DNA of 64,000 nt, taken from the NCBI GenBank assembly GCA_014138095.1, contig JACGXE010000002.1, positions 372,001 through 436,000 of the forward strand, in the 5' to 3' direction. Numbering within the stretch: the stretch's first letter is position 1; every line of letters begins with the position of its first letter. The notes below the pieces were generated by a model. That model had not been told where the DNA came from, searched no databases, and saw only the letters and a program-made list of their open reading frames with translations. This document shows positions 34,533 through 43,193 of this stretch, piece by piece. The position numbers and the translations under genes are program-made. The stretch is from Ochrobactrum sp. RH2CCR150. Its GTDB lineage: Bacteria > Pseudomonadota > Alphaproteobacteria > Rhizobiales > Rhizobiaceae.

Positions 34533-35576
34533 ATGAAGAAAATGGGAATCAGTACAGTAAGTAAAGCTGTGCTTGCTCTTGCAGTGAGCAGCTGGATGGC
34601 CAGTACTGCATTGGCGGAAGATATCAAATCAATCGCAATTCTGGCTCCGGAAATGGGAACTGACATGGGCTGGAACCAGCAGGGCGTGGCAGCTGCCAAG
34701 GCCGCTGGCGAAGCTGCCGGTGTGAAGGTTGTGGTTGCGGAAAATCTCGGCTATGGCGACGTGCGCCCGACGCTGCGCGAGCTTGCCGAAGATGGCGCTG
34801 GTCTGCTGATCGCGCATGCTTCCGGCTATAACACCGCTGCGCCGGAAATCGGCGAGGAAATGAAGGTCCCTGTTGCCATTGTCGACAGTCCGGACAAGCT
34901 TTCGGCAGGCAAGGTGGCCGACTACACTGCCGCCGGTAGCGATGGTGCTTATCTCGCCGGTCGTCTCGCCGCCAAGGTCAGCCGCACCAAGGTCGTCGGT
35001 ATCGTCGTTTCGGGTGAGCCGCCATCGTGGAACAACATGTCGGTTGCTTTTGCCCAGGGCGTGAAGGCTGAAAACCCGGCGGTTGAAGTTCGTTATGCCG
35101 TCATTGGACCAGCTGCCTATGCGGACGCCGCAGGCGGCAAGCGCGTGACGGAAACGGTTATCGCTTCCGGCGCGGACGTTATCTTCGGACAGGGCAACGG
35201 TTCCAGCTTCGGCATGTTGCAGGCCGTCGAGACTACGCCTGCCACGGATGGCGGCAAGGCCTATTTCATCGACGTCATCGGCGACAAGAGCCCAATCGAC
35301 AAGGGCTTCCTTCTGTCTTCTGTTATCTGGGATCTGAAACCCGTTTATGCGGCGATGATTCAGGATCTGAAAGACGGCAAGTACGGCAGCCACAACTATA
35401 ATATCAAACTGGATGACGGCAGCCTGCGTCTTCTGAAGACCAAGAACATCCCGGACAATGTGTGGAAGGAGATCGAAGATCTTCAGGCCAAGGTTGTGTC
35501 CGGCGAGATCAAGGTTGAGCCGAAGTTCGATGCCGACAGCGTGCATGCGTTGGTGAAAACGGTCGCTTCCAAGTAA
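34533..35576 (+). CDS. BMP family ABC transporter substrate-binding protein
   Basis: A 347-residue periplasmic protein of the BmpA/PnrA family, with a Sec signal ending STALA near residue 28. Family features include MGTDMGWNQQGVAAAK at the ligand site, ADYTAAGSDGAYLAGRLAAK, and FGQGNGSSFGML. ATG 34533 follows AGGGAA. BMP-type importers usually carry purine nucleosides, but a member in Treponema carries riboflavin, so vitamin transport has precedent. It starts less than 1 kb from the B6 catabolic cluster, so a B6 vitamer is a testable ligand. A nucleoside is the default alternative. Confidence 0.88.
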   Translation: MKKMGISTVSKAVLALAVSSWMASTALAEDIKSIAILAPEMGTDMGWNQQGVAAAKAAGEAAGVKVVVAENLGYGDVRPTLRELAEDGAGLLIAHASGYNTAAPEIGEEMKVPVAIVDSPDKLSAGKVADYTAAGSDGAYLAGRLAAKVSRTKVVGIVVSGEPPSWNNMSVAFAQGVKAENPAVEVRYAVIGPAAYADAAGGKRVTETVIASGADVIFGQGNGSSFGMLQAVETTPATDGGKAYFIDVIGDKSPIDKGFLLSSVIWDLKPVYAAMIQDLKDGKYGSHNYNIKLDDGSLRLLKTKNIPDNVWKEIEDLQAKVVSGEIKVEPKFDADSVHALVKTVASK

Positions 35577-35597
35577 CCAGCTTGCTCAAGCATCGGC

Positions 35598-35690
35598 TCA
35601 GAAATCGGGTTCGATTTCTGAAAAGCAGGATGCATGGATAAAGCAGTGAGAGCGACTTTGGTGCGTCCGACAGGACGCACGGCGCTCGAA
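35598..35690. repeat. Composite palindromic repeat between binding-protein and ATPase genes
   Basis: Two perfect hairpins in tandem: TCAGAAATCG/CGATTTCTGA (35598-35607, 35612-35621, loop GGTT) and GTGCGTCC/GGACGCAC (35661-35668, 35673-35680, loop GACA), the second enclosed by GAGCG and CGCTC. The first hairpin resembles the AGGATCAGAAATC segment of the repeat at 53742. It may set the ratio of binding protein to transporter. It resembles Brucellaceae intergenic palindromes; not checked. Confidence 0.65.
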
Positions 35691-35767
35691 TATCCGTCTC
35701 GTTGCTTTCGGGCCTCGTTATGATCCATCCGGTCGCGACGAGACGGACTTCCATGAAGGACAGTTTG

Positions 35768-37363
35768 ATGCAGGCGACAACGGAAAAAGTAGTCCCTCTC
35801 TCATCACACGCAGTAAATTCTCCGGTCAGTTCTTCGGGCATGCCCTTTGTCGCTCTGCGCGGCATAACCAAGCGCTTTCCGGGTGTCGTCGCCAATAATA
35901 ATGTCAGTACAGATATCTGGCCGGGAGAAGTTCATGTTCTCCTTGGCGAGAACGGCGCAGGTAAATCCACTCTTGTCGGCATGCTGTCCGGGCTGCAGCA
36001 GCCCGATGATGGCTGGATCGAGGTGGATGGCGCACAGGTCAACATCACATCGCCCCGCCATGCCTTGTCGTTGGGGATCGGCACAGTGTTCCAGCATTCC
36101 ATGCTGGTGCCGAGTTTGACGGTGGTCGACAATTTTACGCTTGGTGGCGCTTGGTGGCGGAAACCGGATCGCAACGGCGTTGCAAAGCGGATCAACGAAA
36201 CCGCAAGCCGCGTGGGATTGCGGGTCGATCCTTTTGCACTCGTCTCCAGCCTGTCGCTTGGCGAACGCCAGCAGGTGGAAATTCTGCGTGCCTTGATGCG
36301 CGGCAGCCGATGCCTGATCCTTGACGAAGCAACAGCCATGCTGACGCCCAACGAGGCTGTGTCGCTGGGGCAGTTGATGCGGCGGCTCGTGGCGGAAGGG
36401 CTGGCGGTCATATTCATCACCCACAAGCTCAACGAGGCGCTTGCCTATGGCGATCGGATTTCCGTGTTGCGCCTCGGCAAGAATGCTGGCGCTATCGCAC
36501 CGGAAGAACTGAAATCCCATACCGATGCGGAAAACACAGCCAATATCATCCAGCTCATGTTCGGCAATGCCGCTACGGGCGACGGTGAAACTGCGCCCCG
36601 TGTCAGTCGCGATCTGGGCGCGACGGTGCTGTCGGTCGAAAAGCTGAACTCCAGTGCTGGGCGCATTCCGGTTCGCGATGTTTCGCTGACCATCCGCGCA
36701 CGGGAAGTGCTGGGAATTGCCGGGATCGATGGCAACGGCCAGAAGGAGCTGGCAGAAGCGCTTGCAGGGCAATCTCCATCTGTCGGAAGCGTTCGCTTGC
36801 ACGGAACTGAAATCGGCGCGCTTTCGGTCGGTGAACGCCGTACGGCAGGCTTGCGCTACGTAACGGATGATCGTCTGGGCGAAGGAACGGTGGGCGCTTT
36901 CGCGGTCGCCACCAATTTCCTGTTGAAGGACATCGGCGCCGCCCCCTTCTGGCGCAAAGGGCTGGAAAAACCGCAACAGATCCGCGCTCAGGCTGCCGAA
37001 CATGTTCGCAATTTCGATATCCGCACGCCGGATGTCCAGACGCCGGTTGGCACTTTGTCGGGCGGCAATATCCAGAAGGTTCTGCTGGCGCGTGAACTGA
37101 CCGGCGCAGCCGAAGCGGTGATTTTTGCAAAGCCGACCTATGGGCTCGACGTGAAAAACATTCGGGCCACCCGCCAGCGTATTCGCGATGCCGCGGATGC
37201 TGGCAAGGCCGTGTTGTTGATTTCCACCGATCTGGACGAGCTTCTGGAGCTTGCCGACAGAATAGCCGTGATCGACCAGGGCAGAGTGCTTGGCACGGTC
37301 CAAAATGGAGCAGGCGCGCGCGATGCCATCGGCCGTCTGATGAGTACCGGAGAAGAAGAATGA
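35768..37363 (+). CDS. BMP/nucleoside-type ABC transporter ATPase (two ATPase domains)
   Basis: About 531 residues with two nucleotide-binding domains. The first has Walker A GENGAGKST, signature LSLGERQQVEI and Walker B CLILDEATAML. The second has the degenerate P-loop GIDGNGQKE and signature LSGGNIQKVLLAREL. ATG 35768 follows GAAGGA; the frame is open to 35702. In the second domain the Walker B region reads AVIFAKPTYGLD, with Ala-Lys in place of Asp-Glu, so that ATP site is probably non-hydrolytic, as often in RbsA-like proteins. It couples to the permeases at 37360 and 38464. Confidence 0.88.
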   Translation: MQATTEKVVPLSSHAVNSPVSSSGMPFVALRGITKRFPGVVANNNVSTDIWPGEVHVLLGENGAGKSTLVGMLSGLQQPDDGWIEVDGAQVNITSPRHALSLGIGTVFQHSMLVPSLTVVDNFTLGGAWWRKPDRNGVAKRINETASRVGLRVDPFALVSSLSLGERQQVEILRALMRGSRCLILDEATAMLTPNEAVSLGQLMRRLVAEGLAVIFITHKLNEALAYGDRISVLRLGKNAGAIAPEELKSHTDAENTANIIQLMFGNAATGDGETAPRVSRDLGATVLSVEKLNSSAGRIPVRDVSLTIRAREVLGIAGIDGNGQKELAEALAGQSPSVGSVRLHGTEIGALSVGERRTAGLRYVTDDRLGEGTVGAFAVATNFLLKDIGAAPFWRKGLEKPQQIRAQAAEHVRNFDIRTPDVQTPVGTLSGGNIQKVLLARELTGAAEAVIFAKPTYGLDVKNIRATRQRIRDAADAGKAVLLISTDLDELLELADRIAVIDQGRVLGTVQNGAGARDAIGRLMSTGEEE

Positions 37364-38451
37364 GCGATCAGCAAGCCGGCACGGCGGGGATGGCTGGACA
37401 GATGACACGTCCGCCTTTTTCCGCGTGGGGCAGAATCCTTGCCGTCAGCGTTGGACCGCTGGTCGCGGCCCTTGTTCTGGGTGGGTTGATCCTGCTCGCC
37501 ATGGGCGTCAATCCCTTAAGTTACTATGCCTATGTGGTCGAGCGGGGGATTTTGTCGCCGTCCGGCCTTTCGGCAACGTTGACCCGTATGGGGCCATTTC
37601 TGCTGATCGCGGCAAGTCTGATCGTGGCTTTCCGCGCTGGCATCTGGAATCTCGGCGGCGACGGGCAGTTTTTGCTCGCTGCGGTCATTGTCGCGGCCAC
37701 GACGCCGCTTATGCACACGGCCGGATTGCCAATCTGGCTCAACCTTGCCGTCGGTCTGGTGATCGGTCTGGCGGTCGGTGCCGTCTGGGGCCTGCTGCCC
37801 GCTATGCTCAAGGCGTGGCATGGCATCAATGAAATCATCACCACTTTGATGATGAGCTTCCTTGGCGTTTCGCTGGCCAATGTTTTGGTAAAGCTTGCCT
37901 TTCTCGATCCGGCGACCACGACCCCGCAAACGCGCACGCTTCCGGTGGATGCGCGCCTGCCGAAACTGTTTGATACGACCATCTCATCGGGCCTGATCAT
38001 CGGCCTCGTCGTTATCATCGCCATGCATCTGATGATGACGAAAACGTCGTTTGGCATGAAGCTGCGGCTGGTCGGAGCCAATCCGCGTGCTGCTGTTCAT
38101 GCCGGACTTTCGGTGCCGAAACTGACGATTGCCGTCTTTGCCATTTCGGCAGGCCTTGCCGGACTGTCCGGCGCCGTGGATATTCTGGGCACGCAAGGCA
38201 ATGTCCGTGCGGACTGGAACCCGGCCTATAGCCTCACGGTGGTGCCGCTGGTTTTCCTCGCACGGCTTAACGGCTTTGGCTCCATCGCTTATGTCTTCCT
38301 GTTCTCCGCACTGACAATTGGTGGGGAAAGCGCGGCACGTCGGCTCGGTGTGCCAAGCTTCTTCTCGCTCGTCATCGTGGCGCTGTTGCTCATCACGCTG
38401 GCGCTGGCGGAATATTTTGACAAAAACCGCCGTTACCGGGCGAAGGTCTGA
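37360..38451 (+). CDS. BMP/nucleoside-type ABC transporter permease 1
   Basis: A 363-residue inner-membrane protein with about eight to ten hydrophobic segments. It is RbsC-related and longer at the N-terminus, like YufP/NupB. Conserved blocks are FRAGIWNLGGDGQFLLAA, HGINEIITTLMMSF, and LVGANPRAAVHAGL. The ATG overlaps the ATPase stop (ATGA). Confidence 0.88.
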   Translation: MSDQQAGTAGMAGQMTRPPFSAWGRILAVSVGPLVAALVLGGLILLAMGVNPLSYYAYVVERGILSPSGLSATLTRMGPFLLIAASLIVAFRAGIWNLGGDGQFLLAAVIVAATTPLMHTAGLPIWLNLAVGLVIGLAVGAVWGLLPAMLKAWHGINEIITTLMMSFLGVSLANVLVKLAFLDPATTTPQTRTLPVDARLPKLFDTTISSGLIIGLVVIIAMHLMMTKTSFGMKLRLVGANPRAAVHAGLSVPKLTIAVFAISAGLAGLSGAVDILGTQGNVRADWNPAYSLTVVPLVFLARLNGFGSIAYVFLFSALTIGGESAARRLGVPSFFSLVIVALLLITLALAEYFDKNRRYRAKV

Positions 38452-38463
38452 GGAGGAGAAAAC

Positions 38464-39396
38464 ATGGCGCTTTTTACGGAAAGTTTCATCATCACCCTGT
38501 TTCTCGGCGCAATTGCTGCGGGTACGCCACTTTTGCTGGCCGGGCTTGGCGAGCAATTGTCGGAAAAGGCAGGCGTGCTGAATATCGGTCTCGAAGGCAT
38601 GATGCTGGCCGGTGCCTATGCCGGTTTTCTGGTGGCATGGACCACCGGCAGCATGGGGCTGGGCTTTGTCGGCGGCATCGCTGCAGGCGCGTTTATCGCA
38701 TCCTTCATGGTGCTTTTCTGCGTGCGGCTTGGCCTCAATCAGATCGTCATAGGTATTGCCCTGACGCTGGCCGTCCAAGGCCTGACTGCGCTCCTGCATT
38801 TTGTGCAGTTTTCGCAAACATATCCACGTCTGGACGGTGCTCCGAAATGGCCGGTCTGGCCTTTGTCCGAAATCCCCGTGCTGGGGCCAATTCTGTTCAA
38901 CCATAATCCGGTTGTCTATGTGGCGGTCATTCTGGTCGCGGTTTTCGCCTGGATCTACCGGATGACGCATCTCGGTACGGCCCTGCAGGCTGCGGGCGAT
39001 AAACCGGCGGCACTTGATGCAACCGGTGTGGATGTTGTCCGCACGCGAAGCATTGCCGTGTTGATAACGGGTGCATTGGCCGGTCTTGGCGGTGCCTTCA
39101 TGTCGGTCGCAGTTGCAGGCGTGTTCATTCCGTTCATGAGCCATGGCAATGGCTTTATCGCTATCGTGCTTGCCATGCTGGCGCGGGGCAGGCCGCTATG
39201 GGTATTGGGTGGCGCATTGCTGTTTGGTGTCAGCCTGTCGCTGGCAACGGCGTTGCAGGTCGCTGGTGTCAATGTTCCAACAGACGTGATCCAGATGTTG
39301 CCATTTGCGATGGTCATGCTGGTACTGCTGATCGCAGGCCGCAAAGCAAGCCTGCCGCAGGCGCTGGGCGAAAGCTTCGTGCGCGGAGCACGCTGA
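38464..39396 (+). CDS. BMP/nucleoside-type ABC transporter permease 2
   Basis: A 310-residue permease, partner of the preceding one (YufQ/NupC-like). It shows GEQLSEKAGVLNIGLEGMML at the N-terminus, the usual signature of this branch, RLGLNQIVIGIALTL, and GFIAIVLAMLARGRPLW. It begins 12 nt after permease 1 with AGGAGG-type ribosome binding. It closes the four-gene importer. Confidence 0.88.
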   Translation: MALFTESFIITLFLGAIAAGTPLLLAGLGEQLSEKAGVLNIGLEGMMLAGAYAGFLVAWTTGSMGLGFVGGIAAGAFIASFMVLFCVRLGLNQIVIGIALTLAVQGLTALLHFVQFSQTYPRLDGAPKWPVWPLSEIPVLGPILFNHNPVVYVAVILVAVFAWIYRMTHLGTALQAAGDKPAALDATGVDVVRTRSIAVLITGALAGLGGAFMSVAVAGVFIPFMSHGNGFIAIVLAMLARGRPLWVLGGALLFGVSLSLATALQVAGVNVPTDVIQMLPFAMVMLVLLIAGRKASLPQALGESFVRGAR

Positions 39397-39685
39397 GCCA
39401 AATTTTTTGCACACAGCGCAGAGCATAATTGAGAGGCCGGAACATCGCTTTGATGGTCCGACCTTTTGTCGTTGGATAGGCCATTTTTCCGCACCAGGCT
39501 GCGTTGCAAAAGTTGGAAAAAATATCTGCCTGATTGGTCTTATGAACTTCCTTGCGCCAGAGCGACACAGCGGAAGTAAAGAATTTTCCCCAGACGGTAT
39601 GAGGTTAGACGTTCGTTCCTGTGGCTGCGCTCAATTGCCTTTAACATAAGAACAAGAAGAAGCCGGTGTTTCAGGAGCAGTATTG
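39397..39685. other. Intergenic region upstream of ssuA
   Basis: A 289-nt stretch, AT-rich around 39500-39600. I see no convincing gene, terminator hairpin or repeated operator. The ssuACB promoter should lie here. Confidence 0.4.
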
Positions 39686-40639
39686 ATGCGCATTTCAAGA
39701 CGTAAGTTTGCAGGTCTTCTCGCCGGTGCAGCTGCATTACCATTGGTGGGCAGCGCGCCTGCTTTCGCGCAGGAAAAAGTGCTGCGCATCGGCTACCAGA
39801 AATATGGCACGCTCGTTCTGCTCAAGGCACGCGGCATTCTCGAAGAGAAGCTGAAGAAGATCGGTTTTGACGTGCGCTGGACCGAGTTTCCGGCAGGGCC
39901 GCAGCTTCTTGAAGCGCTGAATGTTGGTGCCGTCGATTTTGGTACCACCGGCGAAACGCCGCCAATCTTCGCGCAGGCAGCCGGTGCGCCGCTTGTCTAT
40001 ATTGCGCATGAACCACCAGCGCCGACCGGTGAAGCAATTTTGGTGCCCAAAGACAGCCCCATCAAGACGGTCGCGGAGCTGAAGGGCAAGAATGTTGCGC
40101 TGAATAAAGGCTCGAATGTTCACTATCTTCTGGTCAAGGCGCTGGAAGATGCCGGGCTTGCCTATACCGATATCAAAACCACCTTCCTGCCGCCCGCTGA
40201 TGCACGCGCCGCCTTCGAGCGCGGTGCAGTCGATGCCTGGGTCATCTGGGATCCTTTTCAGGCGGCTGCGGAAATTGCCATTGAAGCGCGTGAATTGCGC
40301 AATGGTGAAGGGCTCGTTCCCAATCACCAGTTTTATCTTGGCGCGCAGCCTTTCGTGGATGCATATCCGGAAGCCATCGATATCGTCATCGACGCGATTG
40401 CCGAGATCGATACGTGGATCAAGGACAATACGGCGACGGTCGCAGCCGAGCTTGCGCCTTCGGTCGGCATTCCGGAGAATGTGCTTGTCCGCGCCGTCGA
40501 GCGCCAGTCCTATGGTGTCAAGCCGCTTGATGCATCGGTTATCGCCCAGCAGCAGGCAATTGCAGACACTTTCTTCAAGCTCGGCCTCATTCCGAAGGAA
40601 ATTTCCATTGCCGAGGTGACGCGCAAGGGAGCGGCCTGA
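39686..40639 (+). CDS. ssuA: Aliphatic sulfonate ABC transporter substrate-binding protein
   Basis: A 317-residue SsuA/TauA-family periplasmic protein. The leader MRISRRKFAGLLAGAAALPL looks Tat-like (SRRKF) and ends APAFA. The mature part has LRIGYQKYGTLVLLKARG, FPAGPQLLEALNVGAVDFG, and VDAWVIWDPFQAAAE, the SsuA pattern. ATG 39686 follows AGGAG; the TTG just before is unnecessary. It supplies sulfonates as sulfur sources. No SsuD monooxygenase gene is adjacent, so desulfonation is encoded elsewhere. Confidence 0.88.
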   Translation: MRISRRKFAGLLAGAAALPLVGSAPAFAQEKVLRIGYQKYGTLVLLKARGILEEKLKKIGFDVRWTEFPAGPQLLEALNVGAVDFGTTGETPPIFAQAAGAPLVYIAHEPPAPTGEAILVPKDSPIKTVAELKGKNVALNKGSNVHYLLVKALEDAGLAYTDIKTTFLPPADARAAFERGAVDAWVIWDPFQAAAEIAIEARELRNGEGLVPNHQFYLGAQPFVDAYPEAIDIVIDAIAEIDTWIKDNTATVAAELAPSVGIPENVLVRAVERQSYGVKPLDASVIAQQQAIADTFFKLGLIPKEISIAEVTRKGAA

Positions 40640-41478
40640 TGGCGGACTCAACAATTTCCGGCTTTGCCGGAAAGAGCAGGACAACTGATGTCCCGCGTCT
40701 TAAATCGCTCGGCAAGGCGCTCGCACCTTGGGCATTGCCGATTGTTCTTTTGATCCTCTGGGAGGTTGCCGCGCGCACGGGTCTGATCACGGCGCGACTG
40801 ATGCCTGCTCCAAGCACGGTGGCGGCGGCATTCTGGAAATCGCTGCTGGACGGAACGCTGATCTATCATACCTATATTTCCACGCAGCGCGCACTGATCG
40901 GTCTCATTATCGGCGGCGGGCTGGGCTTTGTCGCTGGTATCGTCAATGGTCTGTGGAAGCCTGCCGAAACCTTGCTCGACAGCACCTTGCAGATGTTGCG
41001 CAATATCCCGCATCTGGCGCTTGTTCCGCTTGTCATCCTGTGGTTTGGCATCGACGAAACCGCCAAGATATTTCTGGTTTCCATCGGCGTTTTCTTCCCG
41101 ATCTATATCAACACGTTTTACGGCGTGCGAACCATCGACCCGCAATTGATCGAGATGGCGCATGTCTACGGATTGGATCGCAAGGCTCTGATCCAGCGTA
41201 TTATTTTGCCCGGCGCGCTGCCGTCGATCCTCGTCGGTCTGCGCTATGCTCTGGGCTTCATGTGGCTGACGCTGATCGTTGCCGAGACCATCTCCGCTAC
41301 CAGCGGCATCGGCTACATGACGATGAATGCGCGTGAGTTTCTAATGACCGATGTGGTGCTGCTCGGCATCATTATCTACGCCCTGCTTGGCAAGGTGGCT
41401 GACACGGCAACCCGCCTCATCGAAAAGCGAGTGCTCGTCTGGCATCCGGCCTATCAGCCGGAGAAAGGCAAAAGCTGA
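40639..41478 (+). CDS. ssuC: Sulfonate ABC transporter permease
   Basis: A 279-residue BPD-type permease with about six membrane segments. The EAA loop is EMAHVYGLDRKALIQRIILPGALPS-like (around residues 172-196). Its ATG shares one base with the ssuA TGA. It forms the channel with the ssuB ATPase. Confidence 0.88.
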   Translation: MADSTISGFAGKSRTTDVPRLKSLGKALAPWALPIVLLILWEVAARTGLITARLMPAPSTVAAAFWKSLLDGTLIYHTYISTQRALIGLIIGGGLGFVAGIVNGLWKPAETLLDSTLQMLRNIPHLALVPLVILWFGIDETAKIFLVSIGVFFPIYINTFYGVRTIDPQLIEMAHVYGLDRKALIQRIILPGALPSILVGLRYALGFMWLTLIVAETISATSGIGYMTMNAREFLMTDVVLLGIIIYALLGKVADTATRLIEKRVLVWHPAYQPEKGKS

Positions 41479-42245
41479 TGGCTGCGGTTCAGGACACATA
41501 TGAGGTGGAAGCAGTTGCTCATAGTGCGGATGCGAAGGGCGGATTGCCCGTTTCGCTTTCTCATGTAGACCGCACATTTGGCAGCCTCAAAGTATTGCGG
41601 CACTTCAATCTGGAGGTGCCATCCGGGCAGTTTCTGGCCGTTGTCGGACGCTCTGGCGGTGGTAAGTCCACGCTTCTGCGTCTGATTTCGGGTCTCGATC
41701 TGCCCGATGGCGGGCGCGTTGCTGTTGGCGGAGAATCGCTAACCGGGATCAGCCCGTCGGTGCGTCTGCTTTTTCAGGAAGCGCGGCTGGTGCCGTGGCA
41801 GCGTGTGACCGACAATGTCGGCATAGCGCGCGGCGAGAACTGGCGTGAGGCCGCACTGTCGGTTCTATCCGATGTCGGGCTGGAAGGGCGCGGCAATGAC
41901 TGGCCTTCCGTTCTGTCCGGTGGTCAGCGCCAGCGCGTGGCGCTCGCTAGGGCGCTGGTCAGCGATCCGAAAATTCTGCTGCTGGACGAACCCTTTGGCG
42001 CACTAGATGCGCTGACACGCATCGAGATGCACCGTCTTTTGGAGCGCATCTGGACTGAGCGCGGCTTTACTACTGTGCTGATCACCCATGATGTGTCGGA
42101 AGCCGTTGCTCTCGCAGACCGTGTGATCGTGTTGCGCGAAGGATCCATTGCGCTCGATATCGACATTGATCTGGAGCGCCCGCGACGTGAACTTGCCGAT
42201 GCCCGCGCAATTGATCTGCAGAAGCAGATTCTGGACGCAGTCTAA
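41478..42245 (+). CDS. ssuB: Sulfonate ABC transporter ATPase
   Basis: A 255-residue ATPase: Walker A GRSGGGKST, signature LSGGQRQRVALARAL, Walker B ILLLDEPFGALDA, and the switch His in LITHDVSEAVAL. The first ~25 residues are a hydrophilic extension usual for SsuB. The ATG shares one base with the ssuC TGA, so ssuACB is tightly coupled. Confidence 0.9.
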   Translation: MAAVQDTYEVEAVAHSADAKGGLPVSLSHVDRTFGSLKVLRHFNLEVPSGQFLAVVGRSGGGKSTLLRLISGLDLPDGGRVAVGGESLTGISPSVRLLFQEARLVPWQRVTDNVGIARGENWREAALSVLSDVGLEGRGNDWPSVLSGGQRQRVALARALVSDPKILLLDEPFGALDALTRIEMHRLLERIWTERGFTTVLITHDVSEAVALADRVIVLREGSIALDIDIDLERPRRELADARAIDLQKQILDAV

Positions 42246-42276
42246 GCGGTTTCCCCCGAAACAATGTTATATAGAC

Positions 42277-42300
42277 GCTGCGATCTGAATAGATCGCGGC
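42277..42300 (+). terminator. Hairpin after ssuB
   Basis: GCGATCT (42280-42286) and AGATCGC (42291-42297) with loop GAAT, extended to 10 bp by a U-G pair and GC/GC. No T-run follows. It separates ssuB from the next promoter. Confidence 0.5.
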
Positions 42301-42318
42301 GCGAAGCTTTGCTGGCTC

Positions 42319-42346
42319 TTGACAGCAACCGCGATATCGATAAATT
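42319..42346 (+). promoter_or_regulatory. Promoter of the gntR-den/otn operon
   Basis: TTGACA (42319-42324), 16-nt spacer, TAAATT (42341-42346). The TTG that could begin the GntR frame is the -35 box itself, so translation more likely starts at GTG 42391 (or GTG 42379). Confidence 0.55.
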
Positions 42347-42351
42347 CCAAC

Positions 42352-42362
42352 TGGACTAGTGG
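42352..42362. promoter_or_regulatory. Predicted GntR operator for acid-sugar genes, site 1
   Basis: TGGACTAGTGG sits about where transcription would begin. Only one base differs from TGGACAAGTGG at 47933, upstream of the SDR and importer genes. The outer ACTGG/CCAGT (42350-42354, 42368-42372) adds a dyad. Confidence 0.5.
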
Positions 42363-42390
42363 AAATACCAGTGGGTCAGTGGGAACTGCG

Positions 42391-43146
42391 GTGATCGTCG
42401 CACATAATCTTCTGCTCGATAAAAATACGGGTCTTGGGCGAAATCTGGAGAGGCGCACCATCAAGGATGTGATCGCCGACAAGATCGCAGCTCTTATTGC
42501 GTCCGGTTTGCTGGCGGTTGGAGATGAGCTGCCAGGCGAGCGGGAGCTGTCCGCAGCCCTTTCGGTCAGCCGTCAGACGGTACGCAGCGCTATTCAGACG
42601 CTTGCTGCGCGTGGCGTGCTGGAAGTCTCGCACGGATCGCGCACGCGCGTTGCCAAAGCTGATCTTTCCGGCATGGCGGTAGGCATAACATCGCGGCTCA
42701 ATGTCGATCTTTACGATGTCCATGCCGTGCATGCGGCGAGACTTCTGGTTGAGCAGCAGATTGTCGGCGATGCCGCAGAGCGTACTTCGGACGAAGCGCT
42801 GGATATACTGCGTCGTTCGCTCAAGGCGCAAGTCGATTGCCTGAACGATCCCGTGCGGTTTCTGATTTGCGACCGCGAGTTTCACGTCACTATCTATCGC
42901 GAATGCGGAAATCCGTTGCTCGCGGATATAGTCACCGATCTTTACACCTACATGCTGGAGCATCGCCGGCGCGCGGTTGCGCAGCCGGGCGCGATTGATG
43001 GCAGTTTTTCCGACCATCAGGCGATCTTGCAGGCGCTGGAAAAGCGCGACCGGAACGCAGCCATGGCGGCTTTCGCCGCGCATGAAGAGCGGATTTACGT
43101 TTCAACAAAGAACTTGCTTGCCAAAGTGCGCGACAAACGCGGCTGA
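42391..43146 (+). CDS. GntR family regulator (FadR/FCD) of acid-sugar catabolism
   Basis: About 251 residues from GTG 42391: a winged helix at residues ~15-80 (LPGERELSAALSVSRQTVRS) and an FCD effector domain with VHAARLLVEQQIVGDAA. An in-frame TTG at 42319 is rejected as a start because it coincides with a -35 box. It is 47 nt upstream of denD and probably in the same transcript. It likely senses erythronate, threonate or an oxidised form and acts at TGGACWAGTGG sites. Confidence 0.85.
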   Translation: MIVAHNLLLDKNTGLGRNLERRTIKDVIADKIAALIASGLLAVGDELPGERELSAALSVSRQTVRSAIQTLAARGVLEVSHGSRTRVAKADLSGMAVGITSRLNVDLYDVHAVHAARLLVEQQIVGDAAERTSDEALDILRRSLKAQVDCLNDPVRFLICDREFHVTIYRECGNPLLADIVTDLYTYMLEHRRRAVAQPGAIDGSFSDHQAILQALEKRDRNAAMAAFAAHEERIYVSTKNLLAKVRDKRG

Positions 43147-43193
43147 GGGCGCTGGATGCTGACCGCATCCATGAATGGGAAAGGCAGAATTGC

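Noticed and set aside
35598-35690. CRISPR-like repeats
   Set aside because: The palindromes are single, of different sequence and without spacers; they are hairpins of a composite intergenic repeat.
37984-39144. A 386-codon minus-strand frame across the two BMP permeases
   Set aside because: The plus-strand permeases have membrane patterns and operon spacing; this frame is a shadow.
39397-39685. A small gene ahead of ssuA (plus frame 39407-39649)
   Set aside because: No ribosome binding site or domain is seen, and the region is AT-rich like a promoter.
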